In this document: positions 16,720 through 25,517 of the stretch, piece after piece
Layout of the letters: every line of letters starts with the position of its first letter
Position numbering within the stretch: the stretch's first letter is position 1
Assembly: GCA_021776735.1 (NCBI GenBank)
Contig: JAJFFH010000040.1
Span: forward strand, 186,001-250,000
Reading direction: 5' to 3'
Length of the DNA: 64,000 bases
Source of the DNA: Planctomycetota bacterium
GTDB lineage: Bacteria; Planctomycetota; PLA2
Program-made: the position numbers and the translations under genes
Notes under the pieces: generated by a model
Told to the model about the DNA's origin: nothing
The model's input: the letters and a program-made list of their open reading frames with translations, nothing else
Databases searched by the model: none

Positions 16720-18020
16720 CGGCCCGACACCTCGACCAGTCCGCGCAGCCATTTTGCGTGCTGCGCCGTGAGTTGGTCGCGGCGCATCCGCCAGCCCCAG
16801 TTGCCGCGTGACGTTCCCGGGGTGTTCATACGCGCGCGCGACGGGAGCCCGAGCACGTCCTGCACCGGCACGATCGCCAGATCCGACGGCACCCTGAACG
16901 CCTCGCGCACCAGTCCGCGCACGAGGTCGTGCCGCGCGCAGTCCGTGTACGCCGCCGCGCGTTTCACGTCGGGGCCGCCCTTGCGCACCCAACCGGCCAA
17001 CGTGTCGTTGTCGTGCGTGCCCGTGTACACCACGCTGCACCGCGGAAACGAGAACGGACGGTCCGCGGTGTTCGGTCCGAAGCTGAACTGCAAGACGCGC
17101 ATGCCCGGCAGGCCGAACCGATCGCGCACGGCCGCCGCCTCGGGCGTCAACAGCCCGAGATCCTCAACAAGGATCGGCCGGCCCGCGAGCACCGACTGCA
17201 CGAACCGCGCCCCCGGCCCGGCGACAAAGCGCCCCTTGCGCGCCGTCCTCGCTCGCGCCGGCACCTCCCAAGCGCGCAAGAAACCGAGGAAGTGATCGAT
17301 GCGCACGACATCGAACAACGCGAACGTGCGCTCGAGCCGGGCGCGCCACCACCGGTAGCTCCGCCGCCGCATCACGTCCCAGCGATAGTGCGGATTGCCC
17401 CAGCGCTGCCCGTCCGCGCTGAAGTAATCGGGCGGCACTCCGGTCACGACGGTCGGCATGCCGCGCGCGGTCAGCTTGAAGAGTTCGCGGTGCGCCCACA
17501 CGTCCGCACTATCGTGCGCCACAAAGATCGGCAGGTCTCCGATGAGCCCGACGCCGCGTTCGTGCGCGTAGTGGCGCAGCTCGCCCCATGCGCGGTCAAA
17601 CAACGCCTGACGCCCGAGGCAGGAACGGACGGCGATGTCCCTGGCGGCGGTCAGCTCGCGTAGCGCGCGCGGGTTTCGGTCACGAAAGCGCGCCGGCCAC
17701 TGCCACCAGGGCGCGCCGCCGTGCCGCTCCTTGAGTACCGCAAAGCGCGCGAAATCGAGCCGCCAGCCCCGCGCCCCGGCCCCCTCCGAATCCACCGGTC
17801 CGGTTTCGTGTCCCTGCGGCAGGAGCGTCTCGCTTCCGGCGAACGCGCTCAACGCGGCATAGGGCGATCCGCCGTGGCCGGGCGGCCCCACCGGAAGCAT
17901 TTGCCACCAGCGTTGCCCGGCGGCCTTGAGGAAGTCGACGAAACGGTACGCTGCGGGGCCGAGGGTTCCGCCGGGAAGCGACGTGACGTGCAACAAGAGG
18001 CCGGCGGAGCGCGGCAACAC
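16716..18020 (-). CDS. malQ: 4-alpha-glucanotransferase (amylomaltase)
   Basis: 434 aa GH77 enzyme that transfers alpha-1,4-glucan segments in maltodextrin or glycogen turnover. Catalytic motifs are present: VRIDHF (nucleophile Asp), VEDLG (acid/base Glu) and GTHDNDT. Other family signatures are GIPPDYFS-like GVPPDYFS and QRWGNPHYRW. It is somewhat shorter than the usual 490-510 aa. The chosen GTG start (18020) directly precedes the conserved RSAGLLLHVTSLPG; a TTG one codon on is an alternative. The iterated word at 17625-17638 is read as DIAVR in a variable part of the protein. Confidence 0.9.
   Translation of the reverse strand: MLPRSAGLLLHVTSLPGGTLGPAAYRFVDFLKAAGQRWWQMLPVGPPGHGGSPYAALSAFAGSETLLPQGHETGPVDSEGAGARGWRLDFARFAVLKERHGGAPWWQWPARFRDRNPRALRELTAARDIAVRSCLGRQALFDRAWGELRHYAHERGVGLIGDLPIFVAHDSADVWAHRELFKLTARGMPTVVTGVPPDYFSADGQRWGNPHYRWDVMRRRSYRWWRARLERTFALFDVVRIDHFLGFLRAWEVPARARTARKGRFVAGPGARFVQSVLAGRPILVEDLGLLTPEAAAVRDRFGLPGMRVLQFSFGPNTADRPFSFPRCSVVYTGTHDNDTLAGWVRKGGPDVKRAAAYTDCARHDLVRGLVREAFRVPSDLAIVPVQDVLGLPSRARMNTPGTSRGNWGWRMRRDQLTAQHAKWLRGLVEVSGR
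17625..17638 (+). repeat. Iterated word ACGGACGGCGATGT, exact copy
   Basis: Exact copy on the plus strand inside minus-strand malQ. Confidence 0.8.
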
Positions 18021-18037
18021 GTGAGACCGCCTGCTTG

Positions 18038-18853
18038 CTACCCGGTCGAAACGACGAGCACCGGAACGTCGGCCTCGCGCATGACGCCCGACGCGACCTT
18101 GCCCATGAGGAAGCTGGCGCGGCCGCCGATGCCGCCCGAGCCGATCACAACGAGATCGCAGGCGTGTTCGATGCGCGCCGCCTTGATCGCCTCGACGGCG
18201 TTGCCGACCCGCACGCCCGTCGCGAGTTCGTAGCCTTCGACCGGCTGCAGCGTCGCGAGGTACTGGCCCGCCGCCGCCTTCGCCTTTGCCAGCATGTCGT
18301 CGCCGTAGGTGCCGATGTGGATGCCCGCCACGACGAGCGGCGAGTCTTCGACCGCCATGATCGCGGTGACCTTGCCGCCCTCTTCGAGCAGCCGCGTGGC
18401 GTCCTTGATCAGACCCTGGCCGTGCTCTCCGCCCGCGGTACAGACGAGCGCGTGGCGAAACTCCGAGACATCCTGGCTCGAATGCAGGGCCAGGACCGGG
18501 CAGGTCACTTCGCCGACGAGGCCGACGGGCACGCTGGTCGTCATCAGCCGCTTGAGGCCGCGCTTGCGCACGCTCGACATGACCACGAGGTCGGGCGCTT
18601 GCTGCTCGACGAGCAGATCGATACCGGAGAAGATGTCCGCATCGACCTCGATGTCGATCACCGCGGCCTCCGGGTCGAGGTTGTGCGCGGTCAGGAACTC
18701 CTTCACGTCGCTCGGATCGAGCGTGCGGGGCACGAGCACGTGGCCGACCACCAGCTTGGCGCCCTTTTCGGCGGCCAGCCGGTAGCCGAATCGCAGCCCG
18801 GTGAGGCTGTCCTCGTCCAAGTCGGTGAGGGCCAGTACGGTCCGAATCTTCAT
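18038..18853 (-). CDS. Tandem universal stress protein
   Basis: 271 aa with two Usp domains. The first starts IRTVLALTDLDEDS and ends near CPVLALHS. The second starts near HALVCTAGGE and contains the ATP-binding pattern GSGGIGGRASFLMGKVASGV, ending VPVLVVSTG. An ATP-binding G-2x-G-9x-G-S/T-like loop is therefore clear only in the second domain. It lies 17 nt upstream of malQ on the same strand, which suggests co-expression. It likely acts in stress response; partners are unknown. Confidence 0.9.
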   Translation of the reverse strand: MKIRTVLALTDLDEDSLTGLRFGYRLAAEKGAKLVVGHVLVPRTLDPSDVKEFLTAHNLDPEAAVIDIEVDADIFSGIDLLVEQQAPDLVVMSSVRKRGLKRLMTTSVPVGLVGEVTCPVLALHSSQDVSEFRHALVCTAGGEHGQGLIKDATRLLEEGGKVTAIMAVEDSPLVVAGIHIGTYGDDMLAKAKAAAGQYLATLQPVEGYELATGVRVGNAVEAIKAARIEHACDLVVIGSGGIGGRASFLMGKVASGVMREADVPVLVVSTG

Positions 18854-18915
18854 GCCCCCCATGATGGCCTGCCGGATTGGGGAACGCCAGTCCGTTGCGG
18901 TAGAATGCACGGATA

Positions 18916-19179
18916 ATGAGCGAGGATCCCACGAGCGCGGGAAGTCAGGACCGCACCCCCGAGGTCGTCCAGCCGGTCATCGACGAGATTCGTCCGTACC
19001 TTCAGGGCGACGGCGGCGACTGCGAGCTGATCGACATCACCGACGACGGCACGATCCACCTCCGGTTCGTGGGCGCCTGCGGCGGCTGCCCGTCCTCGAC
19101 GGCGACGCTCAAGCACGGCATCGAAAACTACCTGAAGGAAAAACTCCCTTGGGTCCGCGAAGTGGTCCAGGTTTTTTAG
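18916..19179 (+). CDS. NifU C-terminal-like iron-sulfur scaffold (Nfu)
   Basis: 87 aa protein made almost entirely of the Nfu domain, which carries or transfers Fe-S clusters. The cluster-binding motif is CGGCPSST near residue 56, preceded by the typical [16 protein letters not shown]. There is no A-type N-terminal domain. It begins 62 nt from the divergent usp gene and is followed after 26 nt by a Trm112-like gene. Confidence 0.92.
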   Translation: MSEDPTSAGSQDRTPEVVQPVIDEIRPYLQGDGGDCELIDITDDGTIHLRFVGACGGCPSSTATLKHGIENYLKEKLPWVREVVQVF

Positions 19180-19205
19180 CGAGAGCAACCCGTAGCGAGA
19201 ACAAC

Positions 19206-19454
19206 ATGCCGATCGACGACGAACTCCTAAAAATCCTCGTGTGCCCGGAAACCCACCAGCCGGTCAAGGCCGCGCCGACGGACACCCTGGACATGGTCAA
19301 CGCCCGCATCAAGACGGGCGCGATCAAGAACCACCAGGGTGACGCCGTCACCAAAGCCGTCGAAGAAGCACTGGTCCGCGAGGACGGCAAGTGCATCTAC
19401 CTGATCGAAGACGGCATCCCGAACATGCTGATCGAGGAGCGGATCGACCTGTAA
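19206..19454 (+). CDS. Trm112-like small protein
   Basis: 82 aa. It begins with DDELLKILVCPETHQPVK and ends with the family signature YLIEDGIPNMLIEERIDL. Trm112 proteins activate methyltransferases in eukaryotes and archaea; bacterial members are poorly characterised. Only one Cys of the usual zinc-knuckle pair (CPxxxxP) is visible, so zinc binding is doubtful. It probably forms an operon with nfu. Confidence 0.85.
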   Translation: MPIDDELLKILVCPETHQPVKAAPTDTLDMVNARIKTGAIKNHQGDAVTKAVEEALVREDGKCIYLIEDGIPNMLIEERIDL

Positions 19455-19504
19455 CGGGTGTTCCGGGGGCATGGCGCAGCCTCCCGGGGACGTTGTTGCG
19501 CCTG

Positions 19505-19529
19505 CGAAAATCGGCATGGCCGATTTTCG
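19505..19529 (+). terminator. Hairpin after the Trm112-like gene
   Basis: CGAAAATCGGC and GCCGATTTTCG form a perfect 11-bp stem with an ATG loop, 50 nt after the stop. The symmetrical A and T runs in the stem let it act in both directions, for this gene and for the converging flavin reductase. Confidence 0.6.
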
Positions 19530-19580
19530 TTAGCATGAGATCTGAGCATGAGCATGAAACGGGGGGGCGGGGGCCGCCCA

Positions 19581-20192
19581 CTACGTTCGTCTTGTTGGGG
19601 TTACTTCCAGGACTTCTCTTAGCGGGGCGTAGTTGTTGGCGCCCATGCGGCCTAGCGGTGCCAGCTTCCTGGGGTCTACGGTCTTGCCGTCGTCGGCCAG
19701 GACTTCGTCCGCGACGTGGAACCAGACGATCTTGCCCAGGATCATGGCGCCGCCGCCTTCGCCTACCTCGATAACCTGATTGAGCGCGCACTCCATCGCC
19801 ACCTTGCATTCCGCGATGCGGGGCGGCTTGACGACTTTGGACGGAGTTTCTTCAAGGCCGATCTCTTCGAATTCGCTCACTTCCGGTTCGAAGCCGGCGG
19901 ACGTATCGACCATGCGTTGTGCCGAGGGCTCGCTGACGACGTTGACCACGAACTCGCCGGTGGTCTCGATGTTTTGGCGGGTGTCCTTGTGGCGACCGTC
20001 GCCGCGCGGGCCCACGGCGATCATCAGCATCGGCGGCTTGGTCGTGAGCACCTGAAAAAACGAAAACGGCGCCGCGTTGCGCGTGCCGTCCGGGGCGATC
20101 GTAGAGACCCATGCGATGGGCCGCGGCACGACGCACGAAATCAGCAAGCGGTACGCGTCGAGCGGTTCGAGAGCGGCGGGATCAACCTGCAT
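19581..20192 (-). CDS. Flavin reductase-like protein (FMN-binding split barrel)
   Basis: 203 aa. Family features: PRPIAWVSTIAPDGTRNAAPFSFF near the start, PPMLMIAVGPR, and TRQNIETTGEFVVNVV, which line the FMN site in this fold. The substrate is unknown; relatives include flavin reductases and DIM6/NTAB-type proteins. It is divergent from the thioesterase gene with only 17 nt between starts. A G/C-run (19561-19575) lies just past the stop. Confidence 0.85.
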   Translation of the reverse strand: MQVDPAALEPLDAYRLLISCVVPRPIAWVSTIAPDGTRNAAPFSFFQVLTTKPPMLMIAVGPRGDGRHKDTRQNIETTGEFVVNVVSEPSAQRMVDTSAGFEPEVSEFEEIGLEETPSKVVKPPRIAECKVAMECALNQVIEVGEGGGAMILGKIVWFHVADEVLADDGKTVDPRKLAPLGRMGANNYAPLREVLEVTPTRRT

Positions 20193-20209
20193 CCCTGCAT
20201 AATAGCCGG

Positions 20210-20632
20210 ATGTTCGCCACCCCCTATCTCGTCCGGTTCGCCGACGTCGACAACGCGGGCATCTTCTACTACCCGCGCTTTTTCAACGCGTTTCACGTCG
20301 CGTTCGAGACGTGGTGGACGAGCGCGGGCCGGCCGTATCACACCGTGATCCAGGACGACCGCGTCGGCTTCCCCGCGGTGAACATCAAGACCGACTTCAA
20401 GATCCCGGTGACCTTCGGCGACCCGGTGGACATTCAGCTCGTCATGACGCGGCTCGGGAGAACCTCCGCGACGTTTCGTTTCCGGTTCGTCAACCGCGAA
20501 AACGGCACCGTCCACTGCGAGGCGCACATCACGAACGTCTGCGTCAACATGGACACCTTCAAGCCCATGCCCCCGCCCCCCCATATCCGGGAACTCCTGG
20601 GGGAACTCCTGGAAGCACCCAGCCCTAGCTGA
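20210..20632 (+). CDS. Acyl-CoA thioesterase, hotdog fold (YbgC/4HBT type)
   Basis: 140 aa hotdog-fold protein. The active-site region VRFADVDNAGIFYYPRFFNAF contains the Asp and Tyr pattern of the YbgC/4-hydroxybenzoyl-CoA thioesterase group. It hydrolyses acyl-CoA thioesters; the acyl group cannot be told. The ATG lies 18 nt from the divergent flavin reductase start. Its 3' end overlaps the converging lipoprotein gene by 8 nt. Confidence 0.87.
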   Translation: MFATPYLVRFADVDNAGIFYYPRFFNAFHVAFETWWTSAGRPYHTVIQDDRVGFPAVNIKTDFKIPVTFGDPVDIQLVMTRLGRTSATFRFRFVNRENGTVHCEAHITNVCVNMDTFKPMPPPPHIRELLGELLEAPSPS

Positions 20633-21353
20633 AGAGTGCTCGGGTGTAGTCGAGGAACGAATCGGCGGCGCGCAGGGCAACATCGAACGCGCTGCCGACG
20701 CTATCAACAACCACGTCTGCGTCGAACGCGAAGTCCGGGATATCCACATCGACGTTGATCCGGCCGACTGCATTCGTCACGCGGTCGGCCACCATGTCGA
20801 GCGTGAGCTCGAGCCCGTTCGAGGACAGATCGACCTGATAGCCGTTGACGCGCACGTCGAGGGCGCCCGTGATCGCGGCGGTCGCGTCGTCGAGCGCATT
20901 CGTGAGGGTCGCAATCGACACGTCGCCCGCGGCACTCAGTACGGCGCCGAACAGACTCGTACCCTGAAAATCGACGGTGGCGTCGACACCGAACTCGCCG
21001 CTCGAAAGATCGACGAGGTACGGGTCAACCGGCGTGCCGCCCTGCGTCGTCTGAAACATCAGCGTGAGGTCGCCCTGCCCGAACGAAAAGGTTCCGTTCG
21101 TGATCGTGATCGTCGCCGTGAACCCGTTCGCCTCGGTCGGCTCGTCATACGAGATCGAGGCGAAGTCGAGCAGCAGATCGATGTCCCCGCGCGCGGCGTG
21201 GAACAGGAACCCGGAGAGCTTTTGATGCACCTCGAGCGAGGCCTCGAAGTTCGTCTGCAAGTCGTTCAGCTCCGCGGACGTGAGCGTGATCTGGTCGATC
21301 GCGCTCGTACAACCGGCGCAAAACAGCGCCGCAGCAAGCAGCATCTCTCTCAT
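20625..21353 (-). CDS. Unidentified lipoprotein
   Basis: 242 aa. A signal peptide with lipobox FCAGC (MREMLLAAALFCAGC) supports this start over longer readings. The mature part is acidic, rich in beta-strand-like alternations (DLSSGEFGVDATVDFQG, DVRVNGYQVDLSSNGLELTL), without cysteines or a family I recognise. It is probably anchored to a membrane facing the periplasm. No functional call. Confidence 0.65.
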   Translation of the reverse strand: MREMLLAAALFCAGCTSAIDQITLTSAELNDLQTNFEASLEVHQKLSGFLFHAARGDIDLLLDFASISYDEPTEANGFTATITITNGTFSFGQGDLTLMFQTTQGGTPVDPYLVDLSSGEFGVDATVDFQGTSLFGAVLSAAGDVSIATLTNALDDATAAITGALDVRVNGYQVDLSSNGLELTLDMVADRVTNAVGRINVDVDIPDFAFDADVVVDSVGSAFDVALRAADSFLDYTRALFS

Positions 21354-21443
21354 GGGGGGTACCTCAAGGAACGGATACCCCTGATATCGGCCACCGCAAG
21401 GCCCATTCGCCTCGAGAGCGAGACATCTCCGCAACCTGCTACC

Positions 21444-22016
21444 ATGCCCGGACTTATGACGGTCGTGTGTGTGGCGACGGACGCTGAATGGAAGCTGACG
21501 GACGGCGATGTCTTCTCCGTGCTGAAAACCGGGATCGGCATGGTCAACGCCACCTACGCGCTGACACGCCTCTTGGCGACCGAACGGGTCACCGAGATCA
21601 TCGTTTGCGGCATCGGCGGCGCATACCCCGGCTCCGGTCTCAAGGTCGGCGATGTCGTGTGCGCGACAACCGAGTGTTTTGCGGATCTTGGCGCGGAATC
21701 GCCCGACGGTTTTCTCGATTTTTCAGACGGGAAGTTCAAGCTCGGCATCCGCGATTTTCCCTGCGACAGCGCCCCGTTCGCGACTGTGAACACGTGCACG
21801 GGCACCGACGCGCGCGCCCACGACCTCGCGGAACGGACCGGCGCGGCGGTCGAGTCGATGGAGGGTGCCGCGCTCGTCCAGGTCGCGAAGAAGTTCGGTG
21901 TCCAGGTCGGCGAAGTGCGAGGCATCTCCAACATCGTCGGCAACCGCGACAAGCAGTCGTGGAGCATCGAGGAAGCCGCGCGCGGCGCGGAAGAGGTCGT
22001 GCGCGTGTGGCTTTGA
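21444..22016 (+). CDS. mqnB: Futalosine hydrolase
   Basis: 190 aa nucleosidase of the phosphorylase-like fold that would cleave futalosine to hypoxanthine and dehypoxanthine futalosine in menaquinone synthesis. Visible features: VATDAEWK at the start, TGIGMVNATYAL, CGIGGAYPGSGLKVGD, and the active-site VESMEGAALVQVA followed by GISNIVGNRD. The next gene is mqnD with overlapping ends, which strongly supports the pathway. The iterated word at 21498-21511 falls in the short variable loop after the first strand (KLTDGDVF). Confidence 0.9.
   Translation: MPGLMTVVCVATDAEWKLTDGDVFSVLKTGIGMVNATYALTRLLATERVTEIIVCGIGGAYPGSGLKVGDVVCATTECFADLGAESPDGFLDFSDGKFKLGIRDFPCDSAPFATVNTCTGTDARAHDLAERTGAAVESMEGAALVQVAKKFGVQVGEVRGISNIVGNRDKQSWSIEEAARGAEEVVRVWL
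21498..21511 (+). repeat. Iterated word ACGGACGGCGATGT, exact copy
   Basis: Exact copy with the extended flanks (GAAGCTG before, CTTC after), inside mqnB in the TDGDV frame. Confidence 0.8.
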
Positions 22017-22777
22017 AACTCGCGATCTCGCCGTGCCCGAACGACACCTTCGCGTTTCACCAGATGATTGAGTCGGGCCGCTACGACGTAACCCTCGCCG
22101 ACGTCGAGGAGCTCAACCAGCGCGCGGAACGGGGCGAGGCCGAGATCACGAAGCTCTCGGTCGGCGCGTTCGGGTTCGTGCGCGAACGTTACGCCTTGTT
22201 ACGCGCGGGCGGGGCCGCCGGATTTGGCGTGGGTCCGATCGTGGTCGCCCGCGAGCCGCGCGACGTCGGCGGAAACATCGCCGTCCCGGGGCTATGGACG
22301 ACTGCGGCGCTCCTCCTGCGACAGCTCGGCATGTTCGACACGTCCGACATCGTCCCGATGCGCTTCGACAGAATCGAACACGCGGTTTTGCGCGGCGATG
22401 TCGATTGCGGCGTCTTGATTCACGAGGGCCGGTTCACCTACGAAAGCAAGGGGCTCGTGAAGCTGGCGGACCTGGGCGAGCTCTGGGACGGCCCGATCCC
22501 GCTCGGCGCCATCGCGATCCGCCGCGACCTGCTCGAACATGCCGCCATGGTCGACGTCGAGATCCGCGCGAGTGTCGAGCACGCGCTCGCCCATCCGGAC
22601 GCGAGCGCGGCATACGTGCGCGAAAATGCCCAGGAAATGGATCCCGATGTCGTGCGGCAACACATCGGGCTCTACGTCAACGACTACACCCTGGCGCTGG
22701 ACGAAACCGCGGTCTTCAGGCTCCTTGCGTTCGGCGATTTCCCGCCTTGCGACAAGCCGGTCTTCGCGACTACTTGA
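22007..22777 (+). CDS. mqnD: 1,4-dihydroxy-6-naphthoate synthase
   Basis: 256 aa periplasmic-binding-protein-fold enzyme acting late in the futalosine route. The signature SPCPNDTFAFHQM is at the start, followed by KLSVGAFGFV and GGNIAVPGLWTTAALLL, then DCGVLIHEGRFTY. A GTG start at 22007 overlaps the mqnB stop; a TTG at 22013 is an alternative. SPCPNDTF separates it from the related MqnA. The 3' end overlaps the converging kinase gene by 8 nt. Confidence 0.9.
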   Translation: MALKLAISPCPNDTFAFHQMIESGRYDVTLADVEELNQRAERGEAEITKLSVGAFGFVRERYALLRAGGAAGFGVGPIVVAREPRDVGGNIAVPGLWTTAALLLRQLGMFDTSDIVPMRFDRIEHAVLRGDVDCGVLIHEGRFTYESKGLVKLADLGELWDGPIPLGAIAIRRDLLEHAAMVDVEIRASVEHALAHPDASAAYVRENAQEMDPDVVRQHIGLYVNDYTLALDETAVFRLLAFGDFPPCDKPVFATT

Positions 22778-24899
22778 ACGCGTCCGGGTGCTTCGCGCGC
22801 ACCTTCGCGATCAGCTCCGCTTCGAGCGCGGTATCGTTCGCGTCTTTGAGAACTGCCTTGAGGGCCGAGGCGTTCGGCTTGACATACGCGCCCGCACTGT
22901 GGATCGCCGCCGCAGCGTAGTCGCGCGCCGCACCCGCGTGGTCACCGTGTTGCTGGCGCCAACGCGCGCGCATCATGCGAGCGGGCGCGAGATCCGGCGC
23001 AAGCTGCACGGCGGCGTCGAAGTGCCGGCCCGCATCGTCGCCTCGCGCCTCCTTCATGGCGACATACGCGAGGCCCAAGTGCGCGACGGCGCTGGGCTCG
23101 ATTTCAAGGAGCCGCTTCAGCGCGGCGATTGCCTTCTTCGGATTGTGCGGAAGGTTGAATTGCGCGATCGCTTCCAGGGTCGCCGGGTGGTCCGGCCAAT
23201 GATGCGTGAGCGCGCGCTCCGCATCCGCCAGCGCCTGCTGGTCCTGACAGCGGTGGGCTGCCATCATGAGTGAGTGGAAGTGGTGAAACCGGGGCCGCGA
23301 CGCGCGCATGATCGCCAGCCGGAAGAATCCGATCGCGCGACGTGCGTCTTTCGGATCGACCGGCGGTGCAAAAAACTTCACGGCGGCGTGACCGCGCAAG
23401 AACGCTCCGAGCGCCGTCTTGCTGTCTTGCGCGTCAGAAGCATCGCCGTCCGTCCCGGTCCGTTCGCGTTGGAGCAAGACGATGTCTGGATGGTCGCGCA
23501 GTTTCGCCGGGGCGTTCGCCAGCACACGATGCGCAACGTCGCGGTCGGCTTCGGTCAGGAGACGGCCGGCGAGCGCGGTCGCGTTGTCGGGATTGAGTTC
23601 GAGAGCCTCGTCAAAGAGTGCGCGCGCGGGGCGCGGATCGACGCCAAACCCGATCTGGAAGCCGCGCCGCAACAACTCGTCGATTCGTTCCTGGCGCCGG
23701 CTCGCGCGGCCCAGCTTGGCATCCTCAAGCGCACGCGCGAGGCGTTGGCGGTCGGTTTCGGATTCGCGCAGGAGGTACGACGTGATGCCCAACGCGCTGG
23801 AGATCACGACGAAGAGGCCGGCGAGCGCAGTCGCCGCCACCGGGTTGCGCTCGACCCAGCGGCGAGCACGCAGCCACGCGGGGGCGGGACGCGCGAGGAT
23901 CGGTTTCTTCTCGCGCAGACGGCGGAGGTCTTCGGCCATGTGCGCGGCGGACGCGTAACGGCGCGCAGGATCGCGGTCCAGCGCCGTGCGCAAGATCACG
24001 GCGAGGTCGCGCGGCAACTTCGGATTGATCTCGCGCGGATCGGCGAAGGCGCCGGACAGGATCGAGCGATAGAGTCCGTCGAGCGTGGACGCGTCGTGCG
24101 GGCGCCGACCGGTCGCGGCCTCGTACAGCGTGACCCCGAGCGCGTAGATATCCGCCGCCGGCCCGACGCTCCCGCCGGTGATCTGTTCGGCGGCCATGTA
24201 CGCCGGAGTTCCGAACACGTCCCCCGTCGCCGTCAGCGTCGGAAAGTCGATGCCGCGTCCACCCGCGAGCCCGAAATCCAACAAGACCGGTTCGCCGTCG
24301 GGGGTCACCATCAGGTTGCCCGGCTTGATGTCGCGGTGTACGACGCCCGCTTCGTGTGCGGCATGCAACGCACCCGCGGCCTTCTCGACGAGCGCCGCGA
24401 GTTCTGCCGGCGGTAGCACCGCGCCGCGCTCCAGCCGTGCCGCGAGCGACTCGCCGCGCACAAAACGCATCGCGAGGTAGGTTGCGCCGCCGGCAACGCC
24501 GCTGTCGTAAACCGTGCACAATCCGGGGTGGTCGAGCTTCGCGACCGCACGCGCCTCGCGCTGGAAACGCAGGAGCGTCTGCTCGTCGTCGCCCACGCGC
24601 CGGCGCAAGACCTTCAGCGCCACCGTGCGTCCGAGCTTTTCGTCGGTCGCGCGGTACACGACACCTTGCGCGCCGCGCCCGATCTCGCCCTCGATCCGGT
24701 AGTGCGCCAAGACATCGCCGTCCGTCTGCTGTACCGGCTGCGCATCCTTCAACGCCGCCCACTCCCGCGCGATCACATCTTCGTGTCCCGGCCACATTTG
24801 CTGGTACTCCTCCAGTGACACGTCCTTGCCGGCGGCGCGGTCCTTGGTCAGGCGCTCCAAAAACGCATGGGCAATGGCGGCTTTCGCGGAATCGCTCAC
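22770..24899 (-). CDS. Ser/Thr protein kinase with transmembrane segment and TPR C-terminus
   Basis: 709 aa. Residues about 68-330 are the kinase domain: glycine loop GEIGRGAQGVVY, Lys in VALKVL, catalytic loop HRDIKPGN, DFG in LLDFGLAGG, and an activation segment ending GTPAYMAAEQ. A membrane segment (AATALAGLFVVISSALGITSYLL) follows near residue 360, and the rest has TPR-like helical repeats. Eukaryote-like kinases of this layout are common in planctomycetes. It is divergent from an ECF sigma gene with only 18 nt between starts. Two iterated-word copies lie in variable linkers (24712 and 23440). Confidence 0.93.
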   Translation of the reverse strand: MSDSAKAAIAHAFLERLTKDRAAGKDVSLEEYQQMWPGHEDVIAREWAALKDAQPVQQTDGDVLAHYRIEGEIGRGAQGVVYRATDEKLGRTVALKVLRRRVGDDEQTLLRFQREARAVAKLDHPGLCTVYDSGVAGGATYLAMRFVRGESLAARLERGAVLPPAELAALVEKAAGALHAAHEAGVVHRDIKPGNLMVTPDGEPVLLDFGLAGGRGIDFPTLTATGDVFGTPAYMAAEQITGGSVGPAADIYALGVTLYEAATGRRPHDASTLDGLYRSILSGAFADPREINPKLPRDLAVILRTALDRDPARRYASAAHMAEDLRRLREKKPILARPAPAWLRARRWVERNPVAATALAGLFVVISSALGITSYLLRESETDRQRLARALEDAKLGRASRRQERIDELLRRGFQIGFGVDPRPARALFDEALELNPDNATALAGRLLTEADRDVAHRVLANAPAKLRDHPDIVLLQRERTGTDGDASDAQDSKTALGAFLRGHAAVKFFAPPVDPKDARRAIGFFRLAIMRASRPRFHHFHSLMMAAHRCQDQQALADAERALTHHWPDHPATLEAIAQFNLPHNPKKAIAALKRLLEIEPSAVAHLGLAYVAMKEARGDDAGRHFDAAVQLAPDLAPARMMRARWRQQHGDHAGAARDYAAAAIHSAGAYVKPNASALKAVLKDANDTALEAELIAKVRAKHPDAFK
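23440..23453 (-). repeat. Iterated word, one-mismatch copy
   Basis: ACGGACGGCGATGC on the minus strand, followed by TTCT, read in the kinase TPR region as TDGDA. Confidence 0.65.
24712..24725 (-). repeat. Iterated word ACGGACGGCGATGT, exact copy
   Basis: Exact copy with extended flanks (ACAGCAG before, CTTGG after), read in the linker just before the kinase domain as QQTDGDVL. Confidence 0.8.
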
Positions 24900-24917
24900 G
24901 GCACTACCCTAGCGGTC

Positions 24918-25493
24918 GTGAGCGCCGAGACGTCGATCCACGTGAGGAGAGCCAAGGACGGCGATGTTTCCAGCGTCGCGTGGCTGGTGCGGCGGCTCGG
25001 GCCGCTGCTCGAGGCGCAGGCGCGGTACCGGTTGGGCGGGCGGTTCTCGGGTGAGTGCGATCCCGAGGACCTCGTGCAGGAGGCGTGGGCGATCGCGTTG
25101 CCGCGGCTCGGCGGGCTCGACGCGCGGGCCGGGCGCGAGACGCCGGTCTTGCTGCGTTTTTTGGCGACGACCATTCTCAACCTCGTGAACAACCTGGCGC
25201 GGCGGGCGCTGCGCCGCGGGACCGGGCCCTTGGACACCGACGTGCGGGCGAGCGCGCCCGGCCCGGCCACGCTCGCCGGGAGCCGGGACGCACAGGATTC
25301 CGTACGCGCCGCCATCGCCGATCTGCCGGACGCCGACCGCGAAATCCTGGTGTTGCGCGGGATCGAGGGACTGGAGCCGGCGGCCATCGCGGATCTGCTG
25401 GAACTCTCTCCCAACACGGTGGCGCAGAGGTGGCGACGCGCCCTGACGCGCCTGCGGGCTCGCCTGCCAGCCTCGGTTTTCGACGAGCTGTGA
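24918..25493 (+). CDS. ECF-family RNA polymerase sigma factor
   Basis: 191 aa. Region 2 includes GECDPEDLVQEAWAIAL. Region 4 includes LPDADREILVLRGIEGLEPAAIADLLELSPNTVAQRWRRAL, a complete helix-turn-helix. The GTG start leaves 18 nt to the divergent kinase start; an upstream ATG (24867) would overlap the kinase gene and is not preferred. Such ECF factors are often controlled by a partner kinase by phosphorylation, and the gene arrangement suggests this here (inference). A near copy of the iterated word is at codons 13-17. Confidence 0.9.
   Translation: MSAETSIHVRRAKDGDVSSVAWLVRRLGPLLEAQARYRLGGRFSGECDPEDLVQEAWAIALPRLGGLDARAGRETPVLLRFLATTILNLVNNLARRALRRGTGPLDTDVRASAPGPATLAGSRDAQDSVRAAIADLPDADREILVLRGIEGLEPAAIADLLELSPNTVAQRWRRALTRLRARLPASVFDEL
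24954..24967 (+). repeat. Iterated word, one-mismatch copy
   Basis: AAGGACGGCGATGT on the plus strand, preceded by AGCC and followed by TTCC, close to the start of the ECF gene (KDGDV). Confidence 0.6.
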
Positions 25494-25517
25494 CGTCGAC
25501 CCGGAGCCCGGGCCGAA

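Noticed and set aside
18916-19454. Nfu and Trm112-like genes as part of a dedicated iron-sulfur island
   Set aside because: No isc, suf or related genes nearby; they look like ordinary housekeeping genes.
22275-22286. Further match to the iterated word in mqnD (ACATCGCCGTCC)
   Set aside because: It encodes GGNIAVPG, a conserved segment of the MqnD family, so protein constraint can explain it.
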